Source of the DNA: Amycolatopsis arida
GTDB taxonomy: Bacteria; Actinomycetota; Actinomycetes; Mycobacteriales; Pseudonocardiaceae
Assembly: GCF_900115565.1 (NCBI RefSeq)
Contig: NZ_FOWW01000010.1
Coordinates: 161,038-225,037, forward strand
Length of the DNA stretch: 64,000 nucleotides
Direction of reading: 5' to 3'
Part shown: positions 45,283 through 53,194 of the stretch, piece by piece
Position numbering within the stretch: position 1 is the stretch's first letter
Layout of the letters: every line of letters begins with the position of its first letter
The notes under the pieces: generated by a model
What the model was told of the DNA's origin: nothing
What the model saw: the letters and a program-made list of their open reading frames with translations, nothing else
Databases searched by the model: none
Made by a program: the position numbers and the translations under genes

Positions 45283-46607
45283 AGGTGCGCTTCGACGATC
45301 TCGACCAGGTCACGCTCCGCCGCCCAGGCCGCGTCGGAGGCCCGCACGGCCTGGAAGGCGGCGAGCAGCTCCTCCCCGAGCACCCCGGAGACCCGGTCGG
45401 CGGCCCGCAGCGCCGCGTCCTGCTCACCGGCGGAGACGGGCAGCCGGTGCACGCCGCGGGTGACCCGCTCGGCCGGCGACCAGGTGCCCGGGTCCTCGTT
45501 GATCGGGTCGGGCGGGGTCAGCCCGTCCTCGACACCGCCGAGCCCGGCGGCGAGCACCGCGGCCAGCGCGAGATAGGGGTTGGCCGAGGCGTCCGACGGT
45601 TTGAGCTCGACGTTGGCGTGGCCGGCGCCGAGCAGCGGCGTGCTCGGCACGTACCGCAGCGGCGCCTCCCGGTTCTGCACGCCCCAGAAGACGTAGGCGC
45701 TGGCGAAGTAGCCGGGGCGCAGCCGGATCGTCGACGGCACACTCGGCGCGGTGATCGCGGTGAGCGCCGGAAGGTCGCGCAGCAGGCCGGCCAGGTAGGC
45801 CGCGCCGTCGCCCTCCGGCCGGTCGGCACCGGCCAGCAGGTTGCGCCCGTCCCGCCAGAGCGAGGTGTGCAGGTGCCAGCCGTTGCCGGGCACGTGCGGG
45901 GCGATCAGCGGCGCGAAGCAGACCCGCAGGCCGTGCGCGTGGGCCGCGGCGTGGATGGTCTGCCGGGCCAGGAGCTGGTCGTCGGCCGCGGCGACCGGGT
46001 CGGTCGCGGCGAGGGACAGCTCGAGCTGCGCGGGCCCGTACTCGGCGTGCAGCTGCCCGACCCGCAGCCCATTGGCCTCGAGGTCGTGCAGCAGCGCGGC
46101 GACGAAGCCGTCCAGCTCCACCAGGGCGTGCGGGCTGTAGGCGGGACCGCGGTGCCCCGGCGCGGAGAGCACGTTCCGGCTGCCGAGCGGGGTGACGGCG
46201 AACTCGATCTCGTAGCCGGCGCGCAGCTCGTAGCCGCGCCGGGCCGCCTCCGCCACCTGGCGTTCCAGCACGGCGCGCTGGCAGTACGGCCACGGCGAGC
46301 CGTCGGCGGCGACCTGCCGGGCCGGCGCCCAGGCGAGCGCGGGCTGGCCGGCGAGCCGGCGAACCCGCTCGACCACCGGCAGCAACCGCACGTCCCCCGA
46401 CGGGGTGGGCAACACGTCCTGGTCGTAGGTGATGCCGTCGTGGCTGTCGAACACCGCGAACAGCGAGGTGACCCCGACGCCCCTGGTGACGACGTCGGCG
46501 AACCCGTCGATCGGCACGATCCGGGAGCGGGGGACGCCGTTGTTGTCGCACCAGGCGAGCTGCACGCCGCGCACTCCGGCGTCCGCGAGCTCCTCCGCCG
46601 TCGTCAT
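45270..46607 (-). CDS. Glutamine synthetase family protein (GlnA3/PuuA-like)
   Basis: 445 residues. GS-beta part: RGVQLAWCDNNGVPRSRIVPID in shortened form. Catalytic part: GYELRAGYEIEFAV (metal Glu), LHAEYGPAQLELSL (Glu pair), GNGWHLHTSLWRDGRN (ATP/metal His), and RPGYFASAYVFWGVQNREAPLRYVP in two parts with the Arg. Such enzymes link glutamate to amines (gamma-glutamylation) rather than to ammonia, in polyamine or ethanolamine use. The facing permease and the overlapping DUF6885 gene support a small catabolic unit. The substrate is unknown. Confidence 0.88.
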   Translation of the reverse strand: MTTAEELADAGVRGVQLAWCDNNGVPRSRIVPIDGFADVVTRGVGVTSLFAVFDSHDGITYDQDVLPTPSGDVRLLPVVERVRRLAGQPALAWAPARQVAADGSPWPYCQRAVLERQVAEAARRGYELRAGYEIEFAVTPLGSRNVLSAPGHRGPAYSPHALVELDGFVAALLHDLEANGLRVGQLHAEYGPAQLELSLAATDPVAAADDQLLARQTIHAAAHAHGLRVCFAPLIAPHVPGNGWHLHTSLWRDGRNLLAGADRPEGDGAAYLAGLLRDLPALTAITAPSVPSTIRLRPGYFASAYVFWGVQNREAPLRYVPSTPLLGAGHANVELKPSDASANPYLALAAVLAAGLGGVEDGLTPPDPINEDPGTWSPAERVTRGVHRLPVSAGEQDAALRAADRVSGVLGEELLAAFQAVRASDAAWAAERDLVEIVEAHLWRY

Positions 46608-46646
46608 CGTTGCATCCTGCCAGCGCGACGGCGTGCCGTCACCTGG

Positions 46647-47540
46647 TTACGGCGGTTCCGGCATCGGGTCGTTGCGGTCGCCGGCGCCGCGGCGGGTCCG
46701 CGCGCCCAGCGCGACGCCGGCCACCACGGCCAGCGTGCCCACCGCCTCCAGCGGTGTGGGGACCTGGCCGAGGGTGACCAGGCCGATGACCGTGGCGGTC
46801 ACCGGGAGCAGCGCGAGCAGCAGTGCGAACCGGGACCGGCCGACCCGGCGCAGCACGATCTGGTCGAGGCAGTAGGGCACCACCGTGGAGGACACAGCGA
46901 GCACGCCCACTCCGAGCAGCAGCAGGTGCGCCGAGCTCCAGACCGGGCCGGTGGTGACCGCCACCGGGGACAGCAGGACCGTGGCCACCGCGAAGCCGAC
47001 GGCGAGGCTGTCGAGGCCGCCCCCGCCGAGGGCGACCCGCCGGCCGAGCAGGATGTAGCCGGCCCAGGCCGCCGCGGCGCCGAGGGCCAGGGCCAGCCCG
47101 AGCGGGCTGCCGGTGAGCCGCACGTCGGCGATGCAGATCACGCCGGAGGCCACCAGCGCCAGTGCGGCGATGTCCCGCACGCCGCGCGAGCCGACCGCGG
47201 CCACGGCGACCGGGCCGGCGAACTCCAGCGCCACCGCGGTACCCAGCGGCAGCCGGGCGATGGCCTCGTAGAACAGCATGTTCATCCCGGCGGTGACCAC
47301 GCCGAAGGCGCCGGCGAGCAGCAGCGGCCGGCCCCGCCACGCCGCGCGGCCCGGCCGCCGCCAGGCGAGCAGCACCAGCGCGGCGCCCAGCGTGCGCAGC
47401 CAGGCGACTCCGGCGGGCGCGGCGACGTCGAAGAGGCCGACCGCCAGCGCCGCGCCGAGGTACATCGACATTCCGCTGAGAACGAACAATCCCGGCGCCG
47501 GAACGGCCCCCAGCCGGGCCCCGGACAGCTGCACTCCCAC
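46647..47540 (-). CDS. EamA-family transporter (RhtA-like)
   Basis: 297 residues with ten hydrophobic segments in two EamA repeats (first about 10-140, second about 150-285). FVLSGMSMYLGAALAVGLFD, shortened, EFAGPVAVAAVGSR and VPYCLDQIVLRRVGRSRFALLLALLPVTA in parts are typical of RhtA-type threonine/homoserine exporters. GTG 47540 gives VGVQLSGARLGAVPAPGLF. It lies 39 bp after the GS start on the other side; same strand as GS but upstream, so possibly co-transcribed into it. Confidence 0.88.
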   Translation of the reverse strand: MGVQLSGARLGAVPAPGLFVLSGMSMYLGAALAVGLFDVAAPAGVAWLRTLGAALVLLAWRRPGRAAWRGRPLLLAGAFGVVTAGMNMLFYEAIARLPLGTAVALEFAGPVAVAAVGSRGVRDIAALALVASGVICIADVRLTGSPLGLALALGAAAAWAGYILLGRRVALGGGGLDSLAVGFAVATVLLSPVAVTTGPVWSSAHLLLLGVGVLAVSSTVVPYCLDQIVLRRVGRSRFALLLALLPVTATVIGLVTLGQVPTPLEAVGTLAVVAGVALGARTRRGAGDRNDPMPEPP

Positions 47541-47809
47541 CCTGGCATCGTGCCTGACCACCGGAAACACCGGTGGCGAGGGTGCGTTTCTCCCACTGTG
47601 CGGAACCGGTCTACGACGTTCGGCGTAATTCACCGTGACGCGCCTCCCACCGGGCCGGGAACACTTGCGACCCGCCAGGCGTCTGCAAGAGTGGAGGCTG
47701 CGAGCACCGCGGAGCCGGTTGACCTTCGGGTCGCCGGGGTAACACCAGAGTGGTCGCGGCTGGAATGATGGCATCGGTGCTGCCGGTGCCGGGACGGAGG
47801 GAGACTCCC

Positions 47810-47992
47810 ATGACTTCACCGACGCTCACCCGCCCCGAACTGACCGCTGCAGACCGTTGCGACCGGTGCGGAGCAGCCGCCAAGGTGCGAGCCGTCCTCA
47901 AGACCGGGGGTGAGCTGCTGTTCTGCGGCCACCACGGCCGCGAGCACGAGGCACGGTTGAAGGAGCTGGCGGCCGACATCCAGCACGGCTGA
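47810..47992 (+). CDS. DUF7455-type small zinc-binding protein
   Basis: 60 residues. CDRCGAAAKVRAVLKTGGEL and LFCGHHGREHEARL give one CxxC and one CxxH, a compact zinc ribbon. Actinobacteria carry this family widely, often near sigma factor genes. No function is established. ATG 47810 is supported by GGAGGGAG at 47796-47803; longer in-frame starts lack a ribosome site. A strong terminator follows. Confidence 0.85.
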   Translation: MTSPTLTRPELTAADRCDRCGAAAKVRAVLKTGGELLFCGHHGREHEARLKELAADIQHG

Positions 47993-48030
47993 GGCCGCTG
48001 GCGCCGCCGGGACGGGTTCGGCGGCACGAG

Positions 48031-48077
48031 ACGACTCCGGGCGGGGATCCGACATATCGGGTCCCCGCCCGTGTCGT
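48031..48077. terminator. Strong bidirectional terminator
   Basis: CGGGCGGGGA (48038-48047) pairs perfectly with TCCCCGCCCG (48062-48071) around a 14-nt loop. ACGAC (48031-48035) and GTCGT (48073-48077) extend the stem after a small internal mismatch. It lies between the DUF7455 gene and the convergent ROK gene and can serve both. Confidence 0.88.
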
Positions 48078-48209
48078 CGGCACCGAGGGCACCGCGGGCG
48101 GCGCACCTCGGCCGGCCCGCCAGCGCGCCGCCAGGCCCGGATTTCCGGTGTTTGTGATGGAGATCACGCTCTTCTGCCGTGCTCTCCTCACCTGCCGCGC
48201 CGGTCGCCG

Positions 48210-49379
48210 TCACACCCGGTCGAGCACGTCCTCGAACGCGGCCTCCGCGGCGCCGAGCAGCTTCACGTCGTTGCCGAGCGCGGAGGTCTCGATCCGCACG
48301 CCCCCGACCGCCCTGCTGACCATACTGCGCCGGCGCACCTCGGCGCCCACGTGCTCCAGCACCGCGGCGGGCAGCGCGGTGAACAGGTCGCCGAGCACCA
48401 CCAGCTGTGGCCCGAGCAGGTTCACCACGTTCACCAGCCCGAGGGTCAGCCACTCACCGAAGTCGGCCAGCCGGCTCAGCGCCACGCCGGCGTCGCCGTC
48501 CAGCCGGCGCAGCTCGGCCACCACCGCCCCGCGCGGCGCGCTCTCCGGAAGCCCCAGCGCCCGGCACAGCGCCGCCTCCCCCACCTCGGTCTCCCAGCAC
48601 CCGCGGTTGTCGCAGTAGCAGGGCCGGCCGCCGGGCCGCAGCACCATGTGCCCGATCTCGCCCACGTAGCCGGTCGCGCCGCGCAGCGACGCCCCCTGCG
48701 CGATCACGCCACCGCCCACGCCCACGTCCGCCGACACCCACACCGCGTCCTGCGCCCCGCGGGCCGCCCCGCGCAGGTGCTCGGCCAGCGCGCCCAGCTC
48801 CGCGTCGTTGCCGACCACCACGGGCATCCGCAGCACCGCGCCGAGCCGCTCCCCCAGCGCCACGTCCGACCAGCGCAGGTTCGGCGCCTCGTGGACGCGC
48901 CCGTCGGCCCGGCGCACCACCCCGGGCACGGACACCCCGGCGGCCATCGGCGCCACGTCCTCCTCGGCCGCCAGCACGGCCGCGGACTCGACGACGTGGG
49001 TGATCACCTCGTCCGGCTCGCGCGCGTTGCCGTGCAGGTTCCAGCTGTGCCGGGCGAGGATCTGGCCGCCCAACCCGACCAGCGCGACCGCCACGTGGTC
49101 CACCCACACGTCCACGGCCAGCACCACCGCGGCCTGGGGTTGCGGCAGCACCAGCAGCGACGGCCGGCCGGCACCCCGGCCGGGGCGGGGCACCCGCTCC
49201 TCGACCACGCCCGCCTCGGCCAGTCCGTCCACCAGCGTCTTGATCGTGCTGCGGTTCAGCCCGAGCTCGGTGCCCAGCGCGGCCCTGGTCCGCGGGCCGG
49301 CCACGTGCAGCAACCGGAGCAGGGTCGTGCGGTTGTGCCGGCGCACCTCGTCCGGTCGGGCCACCGCAGTGCTGCTCAC
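48210..49379 (-). CDS. ROK-family transcriptional repressor (XylR-like)
   Basis: 389 residues. Winged helix at about 10-75 (RRHNRTTLLRLLHVAGPRTRA in shortened form, LNRSTIKTLVDGLAEAG). The ROK domain follows with VVVGNDAELGALAEHL, SADVGVGGGVIAQG, GEIGHMVL and the zinc motif CYCDNRGCWE. It binds a sugar and leaves its operator. It is the last gene of the SBP-ATPase-permease-ROK run, 23 bp after the permease. The palindrome at 52967-52985 is its likely operator. GTG 49379. Confidence 0.92.
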   Translation of the reverse strand: MSSTAVARPDEVRRHNRTTLLRLLHVAGPRTRAALGTELGLNRSTIKTLVDGLAEAGVVEERVPRPGRGAGRPSLLVLPQPQAAVVLAVDVWVDHVAVALVGLGGQILARHSWNLHGNAREPDEVITHVVESAAVLAAEEDVAPMAAGVSVPGVVRRADGRVHEAPNLRWSDVALGERLGAVLRMPVVVGNDAELGALAEHLRGAARGAQDAVWVSADVGVGGGVIAQGASLRGATGYVGEIGHMVLRPGGRPCYCDNRGCWETEVGEAALCRALGLPESAPRGAVVAELRRLDGDAGVALSRLADFGEWLTLGLVNVVNLLGPQLVVLGDLFTALPAAVLEHVGAEVRRRSMVSRAVGGVRIETSALGNDVKLLGAAEAAFEDVLDRV

Positions 49380-49402
49380 GGCCGACAGTCTCGCATCGGC
49401 GC

Positions 49403-50821
49403 TCAGCGGGGTGCGACGGCCGCCCGCCGCCGGGACAGCGCGTCGACCGTCGCCGCGAGCAGCAGCACCAGGCCGGTGACGATCGCGACCACGGCGGCGG
49501 GCTGCTTGAGCAGGCCGAGCCCGTTGGCCACCACCGCCAGCACCGTGCCGCCGATCACCGCGTCGGACACCCGCCCCTTGCCGCCGAACAGCGAGGTCCC
49601 GCCGATCACCGCGGCGCCCACCGCGAACAGCAACGTGTTCAGCCCACCGGCCTGGGGGTCCACCGAGCCGACCTTCGACGAGTACACGATCGCGCCGATC
49701 GCGGCGACCGACGAGGACACCACGAACACGCTCGCCCGGATCTTGGTGACGTTGATCCCGGCGCGGCGGGCGGCCTCCCGGTTGCCGCCGACGGCGTAGA
49801 TGTGCCGGCCGTAGCGGGTGCGGTTGAGCACGTAGGTGCCGATCGCCAGCAGCGCCAGCACGATCGGGACCACGTACGGCACGCCGGAGATCTCCACGCT
49901 GGCGTTCACCGAGCGGTTGAGGGTGAGCAGGTAGGTCGCCACCGCGCCGAGCACGGCCAGCGCACCCACCCTGGCCAGCACCAGCGGGGTCGGCTGGGTG
50001 ACCAGCCCGCGGCGCAGCCGGGAGAAGTGCCGGCCGAGGGTGACCGCGGCGAACCCGCCGGTCGCCACCACGAACAGCAGCCAGCTGCCCAGCGTGGAGA
50101 GGTTGCCGTTGGCGACCTGGTTCAGCACCGGCGACGAGCTGATCCCGAGCACCCCGCCCTCCCCGATGAACTGCAGGATCACACCCTGCCAGGCCAGGAA
50201 CAGCGCGAGGGTCACCACGAACGACGGCATTCCGATCTTGGAGACGAGGAAGCCGGTGATGCAGCCGATCGCGGTGCCCACGCACAGCGCGAGCAGCATC
50301 TCGATCCAGGGGTTGGCCGGGATGCCGGACACCGCGATGGCGATGCCCAGCGTGGAGATCGCCGTCCCGGCCCAGATCCGCAGCAGCGCGGCCAGCGCCG
50401 CGGCCAGCGCCAGCGTCAGGACGAAGATCGTGAACACCGTGGTGCCCATGCCGCCCAGCAGGTTGCCCTGCTCGACGTAGTGCATGGCCAGCACCGCGCC
50501 GGCGACCCCGGATGCGGTGCCGGCGGACAGGTCGATCTCGCCGACCAGCAGCACGAACACGATGCCCATCGCGATGATCGTCTGGCCGGCGCCCTGGGCG
50601 AGCAGGTTCGCGACGTTGGTCAGCGAGAGGAACACGTCCGACAGCGCGGCGAACACGACCACCAGCGCGATCAGGCCGAGCAGCGCGGGCAACGAGCCGA
50701 GCTGGCCGGCGCGCAGCCGGGCGACGTAGTCGCGCAGTGCCTCCCCCGTGGACATGGTGGTGGTGTCGATACCGAAGTCGGAGATCGCGGCGTTGCGCGG
50801 GGCGGTGGGGATCTGGGTCAT
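49403..50821 (-). CDS. Sugar ABC transporter permease (XylH/MglC-like)
   Basis: 472 residues, with about 12 to 14 hydrophobic segments, longer than the usual 320 to 400 but typical of XylH. Motifs: FVLLVGEIDLSAGTASGVAGAVLA in two parts (the EIDLS signature) and YAVGGNREAARRAGINV, the coupling EAA-like loop that meets the ATPase. VIGGTSLFGGKG is conserved. It imports a monosaccharide, likely xylose or a related sugar. 14 bp after the ATPase gene. Confidence 0.92.
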   Translation of the reverse strand: MTQIPTAPRNAAISDFGIDTTTMSTGEALRDYVARLRAGQLGSLPALLGLIALVVVFAALSDVFLSLTNVANLLAQGAGQTIIAMGIVFVLLVGEIDLSAGTASGVAGAVLAMHYVEQGNLLGGMGTTVFTIFVLTLALAAALAALLRIWAGTAISTLGIAIAVSGIPANPWIEMLLALCVGTAIGCITGFLVSKIGMPSFVVTLALFLAWQGVILQFIGEGGVLGISSSPVLNQVANGNLSTLGSWLLFVVATGGFAAVTLGRHFSRLRRGLVTQPTPLVLARVGALAVLGAVATYLLTLNRSVNASVEISGVPYVVPIVLALLAIGTYVLNRTRYGRHIYAVGGNREAARRAGINVTKIRASVFVVSSSVAAIGAIVYSSKVGSVDPQAGGLNTLLFAVGAAVIGGTSLFGGKGRVSDAVIGGTVLAVVANGLGLLKQPAAVVAIVTGLVLLLAATVDALSRRRAAVAPR

Positions 50822-50835
50822 GGGATCTCTCTCGC

Positions 50836-51609
50836 TCACAGAACGGCGGTCTCGGGGCGGGCGAGGCCGAGGTCGCCCGAGCGGCCGGCGGTGATCAGCT
50901 CGACGACCTGGGCGTGGGTGACGTCCTTGGCTCGCACCTCGGCGACCATGCGGCCCAGGTACAGCACGGCGATCCGGTCGGCGACCTCGAACACGTCGGC
51001 CATGTTGTGGCTGATCAGCACCACGCCGAGGCCCTGCTCGGCGAGGCGGCGCACCAGGTCGAGCACCTGACGGGTCTGCGCGACGCCGAGCGCGGCGGTC
51101 GGCTCGTCGAGCAGCACCACCTTGCTGTCCCACAGCACGGCCTTGGCGATGGCGACGGTCTGCCGCTGCCCGCCGGACAACGCCGAGACCGGGGTGCGCA
51201 CCGACTTCACCGTGCGCACCGACAGCGAGGCGAGGGTCTCCCTGGCGGCGCGTTCCATACTGGCCTCGTCGAGCAGCCACACGTTGCCACGCTCCCGGCC
51301 GAGGAACATGTTCTGGACGATGTCGAGGTTGTCAGCCAGGGCGAGGTCCTGGTAGACGACCTCGATGCCGAGCTCGGCGGCGTCGCGGGGGCCGCGGATG
51401 TGCACCGGCCGGCCCTGGAAGGCGACCGTGCCGGAGTCGGCGGCGTGGATACCGGCGATGCATTTGACCAAAGTGGACTTGCCGGCACCGTTGTCGCCGA
51501 CGAGGGCGGTGACCTCGCCGGCGCGAACGGCGAAGTCCACGTCGTGCAGCACGTGCACGGGGCCGAAGCTCTTGTTCAGCGCGTGCAGTTGGAGGGTGGG
51601 TTCGGTCAT
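50836..51609 (-). CDS. Sugar ABC transporter ATPase
   Basis: 257 residues, one nucleotide-binding domain. Sugar importers of the RbsA/XylG class usually carry two fused domains, so this is a single-domain form. Walker A GDNGAGKST, Q-loop VVYQDLAL, signature ALSGGQRQT, Walker B VVLLDEPTAALG and the switch His in LISHNM are intact. It probably dimerises to power the adjacent permease. ATG 51609. Confidence 0.93.
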   Translation of the reverse strand: MTEPTLQLHALNKSFGPVHVLHDVDFAVRAGEVTALVGDNGAGKSTLVKCIAGIHAADSGTVAFQGRPVHIRGPRDAAELGIEVVYQDLALADNLDIVQNMFLGRERGNVWLLDEASMERAARETLASLSVRTVKSVRTPVSALSGGQRQTVAIAKAVLWDSKVVLLDEPTAALGVAQTRQVLDLVRRLAEQGLGVVLISHNMADVFEVADRIAVLYLGRMVAEVRAKDVTHAQVVELITAGRSGDLGLARPETAVL

Positions 51610-51658
51610 CGGGCTTCCTTCGCGTCGGTCCGCGCCGGTCCGTCCCGGCTCACGGCGA

Positions 51659-51691
51659 GTGGGGGCGCGCCGTCGGGGCGCGCACCCCCAC
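51659..51691 (-). promoter_or_regulatory. Hairpin between the binding-protein gene and the ATPase gene
   Basis: GTGGGGG (51659-51665) pairs with CCCCCAC (51685-51691), and CGCGCC pairs with GGCGCG inside. It lies 34 nt after the binding-protein stop. In such operons an intercistronic hairpin usually stabilises the first message or attenuates the rest, so that the binding protein is made in excess. Confidence 0.7.
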
Positions 51692-51724
51692 CCAGGTCCG
51701 ATCAGGACCGTCTCTTGTGGTCGG

Positions 51725-52849
51725 TCAGGAGATGCCGAGCTCGGCGCAGACCGGCTGCAGGTCGCCGCCGCAGATCTCCGCGGCGGGCACGTAACCCTCG
51801 TCGACGACCGTCTTGACCTCGTTCTTGGTGACCAGCTGCGGTTCCAGCAGCACCGACCTGACGTCGCGGTTGCCCTGCGGGTCCTTGCTGACCGCGGAGG
51901 CGATGGCGTCGGCCGCGGCGGTGTCGCCCTTGGCCAGCGCCGCGGCCAACTCGGCCGCCGCGTTCGCCTCCTGCTGGATCGGCTTGAAGACCGTCATGTA
52001 CTGATCGCCGCGCAGGATGTTCTTGAGCCCCTCCGGGGTGGCGTCCTGGCCGGTGACCGGGACGGTGCCGTTGAGCCCGTTCTTCTTCAGCACGGTGATG
52101 ACCGCGCCGGCCAGGCCGTCGTTGGCCGCGACCACGCCGTCGACGTGGCCGCCGTTGCCGGTGAGGATCTGCTCGAAGACGACGCCGCCCTTCTGATTGT
52201 CCCAGCCGTCGATGGGCTGGCTCTGCACCAGGGACAGGGCGCCGGAGTCGTAGAGCGGCTGGAGGACGTTGCGCTGTCCCTCCTTGAACAACGTGGCGTT
52301 GTTGTCGGTGGGGGCACCCTGGATCTCGATCACCTGCGCGCCGGGCTTGTCCTTCAGCGCGTCGGCCAGGCCCTGGCCCTGCAACTCGCCGACCTTCACG
52401 TTGTCGAACGAGACGTAGTAGTCGGAGCCGCCACCGAGGTTGAGCCGGTCGTAGTCGATGGTGGGGATGCCGGCGTTCCTCGCCTTGGCGGCCACCGCGC
52501 CGCCGACCTCGCTGTTGATCGAGGCGATGATCAGGACGTCGACACCCTGGCTGATCATGCCGTCGGCGAGGGTGGTGAACTTCTGGACGTCGCCCTGGGC
52601 GTTCTGCACATCGGGCTCGAAGCCCTCCGCGCGCAGGGCCTTCTCCAGCATGGGCTTGTCGAAGCCCTCCCAGCGGGCGGAGGTGGCGGTCTCCGGGAGG
52701 ATCACGCCGACGGTGCCGTTGGCACCGCCGCCGGCGGTGGTCTCGCCCGTGCCGCCGTCGCCGGAGGGGGCGGTGTTCGCGCCGCACGCGGCGAGGGCGA
52801 ACGTGGCGCTCATGATCGCCGCGGCGAGGGCCAAGGGTCTGGTGCGCAT
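51725..52849 (-). CDS. Sugar ABC transporter substrate-binding lipoprotein (XylF/ChvE-like)
   Basis: 374 residues. Signal peptide with lipobox LAAC (Cys22), then a Gly/Thr-rich linker. The periplasmic-binding fold shows VGVILPETATSARWEGFDKP, shortened, DVLIIASINSE, GIPTIDYDRLN and VDGVVAANDGLAGAVITVL, with VTGQDATPEGL, the same pattern as D-xylose-binding XylF. CGGDLQPVC near the C-terminus may form a disulfide. First gene of the importer operon. ATG 52849. Confidence 0.93.
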   Translation of the reverse strand: MRTRPLALAAAIMSATFALAACGANTAPSGDGGTGETTAGGGANGTVGVILPETATSARWEGFDKPMLEKALRAEGFEPDVQNAQGDVQKFTTLADGMISQGVDVLIIASINSEVGGAVAAKARNAGIPTIDYDRLNLGGGSDYYVSFDNVKVGELQGQGLADALKDKPGAQVIEIQGAPTDNNATLFKEGQRNVLQPLYDSGALSLVQSQPIDGWDNQKGGVVFEQILTGNGGHVDGVVAANDGLAGAVITVLKKNGLNGTVPVTGQDATPEGLKNILRGDQYMTVFKPIQQEANAAAELAAALAKGDTAAADAIASAVSKDPQGNRDVRSVLLEPQLVTKNEVKTVVDEGYVPAAEICGGDLQPVCAELGIS

Positions 52850-52966
52850 CGTGGTCGAGCCTTTCCGGGTGACACTGCTGGTCGGAGGTCAGTGGACCGT
52901 CGAGATGGTCGCGGTCCGGCGCTGTGGTGAGCGCGCCCGCCCGGTCGGTCCGGCACACCCACGGAA

Positions 52967-52985
52967 ATGTTGTGCGCGACAACAT
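52967..52985. promoter_or_regulatory. Perfect 19-bp palindrome, probable ROK operator
   Basis: ATGTTGTGCGCGACAACAT has 7-bp perfect arms around GCGCG. Location 118 bp upstream of the binding-protein start and the ROK gene in the same operon make it the leading operator candidate. Confidence 0.75.
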
Positions 52986-53041
52986 ATGCCCGGATTCCGC
53001 CTCACGGAAGGGAACCTGAATCGATCCAGGTAACTGTGTCG

Positions 53042-53051
53042 GAAACGTTTC
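53042..53051. promoter_or_regulatory. Palindrome GAAACGTTTC, LacI-type operator candidate
   Basis: A 10-bp perfect palindrome of the kind bound by LacI-family regulators and catabolite repressors. It lies 56 bp upstream of the 19-bp palindrome. No LacI-type gene is in the window. Confidence 0.5.
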
Positions 53052-53086
53052 GGCAACAAAGATCACCAGCGCTGACCCGTACCCCT

Positions 53087-53175
53087 GTGTCCGCGCGCTA
53101 TGGACGGGTGTCCGCGCCCTGTGACGCGAACACCCGTACGCAGAACGCGGACACACGTGCACGGGCCGCGGACAC
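53087..53175. repeat. Intergenic repeat, copy D: two forward and two inverse cores
   Basis: GTGTCCGCG begins at 53087 and 53108 (21 nt apart). CGCGGACAC begins at 53146 and 53167 (21 nt apart). All four cores are perfect. It lies downstream of the helicase gene and upstream of the sugar importer. Confidence 0.9.
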
Positions 53176-53194
53176 GCCGGTGTGCCGGGTGGGG

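Larger units (their letters stand above)
52850..53086 (-). promoter_or_regulatory. Promoter region of the sugar importer operon
   Basis: 237 bp upstream of the binding-protein start. It contains the two palindromes listed separately. TATGTT on the minus strand overlaps the 19-bp palindrome and is a possible -10, so a repressor bound there would block transcription. No gene seen. Confidence 0.45.

Noticed and set aside
53087..53175. Possible CRISPR-like repeat
   Set aside because: The cores are only 9 bp, the intervals are themselves similar between copies, and orientations are mixed.
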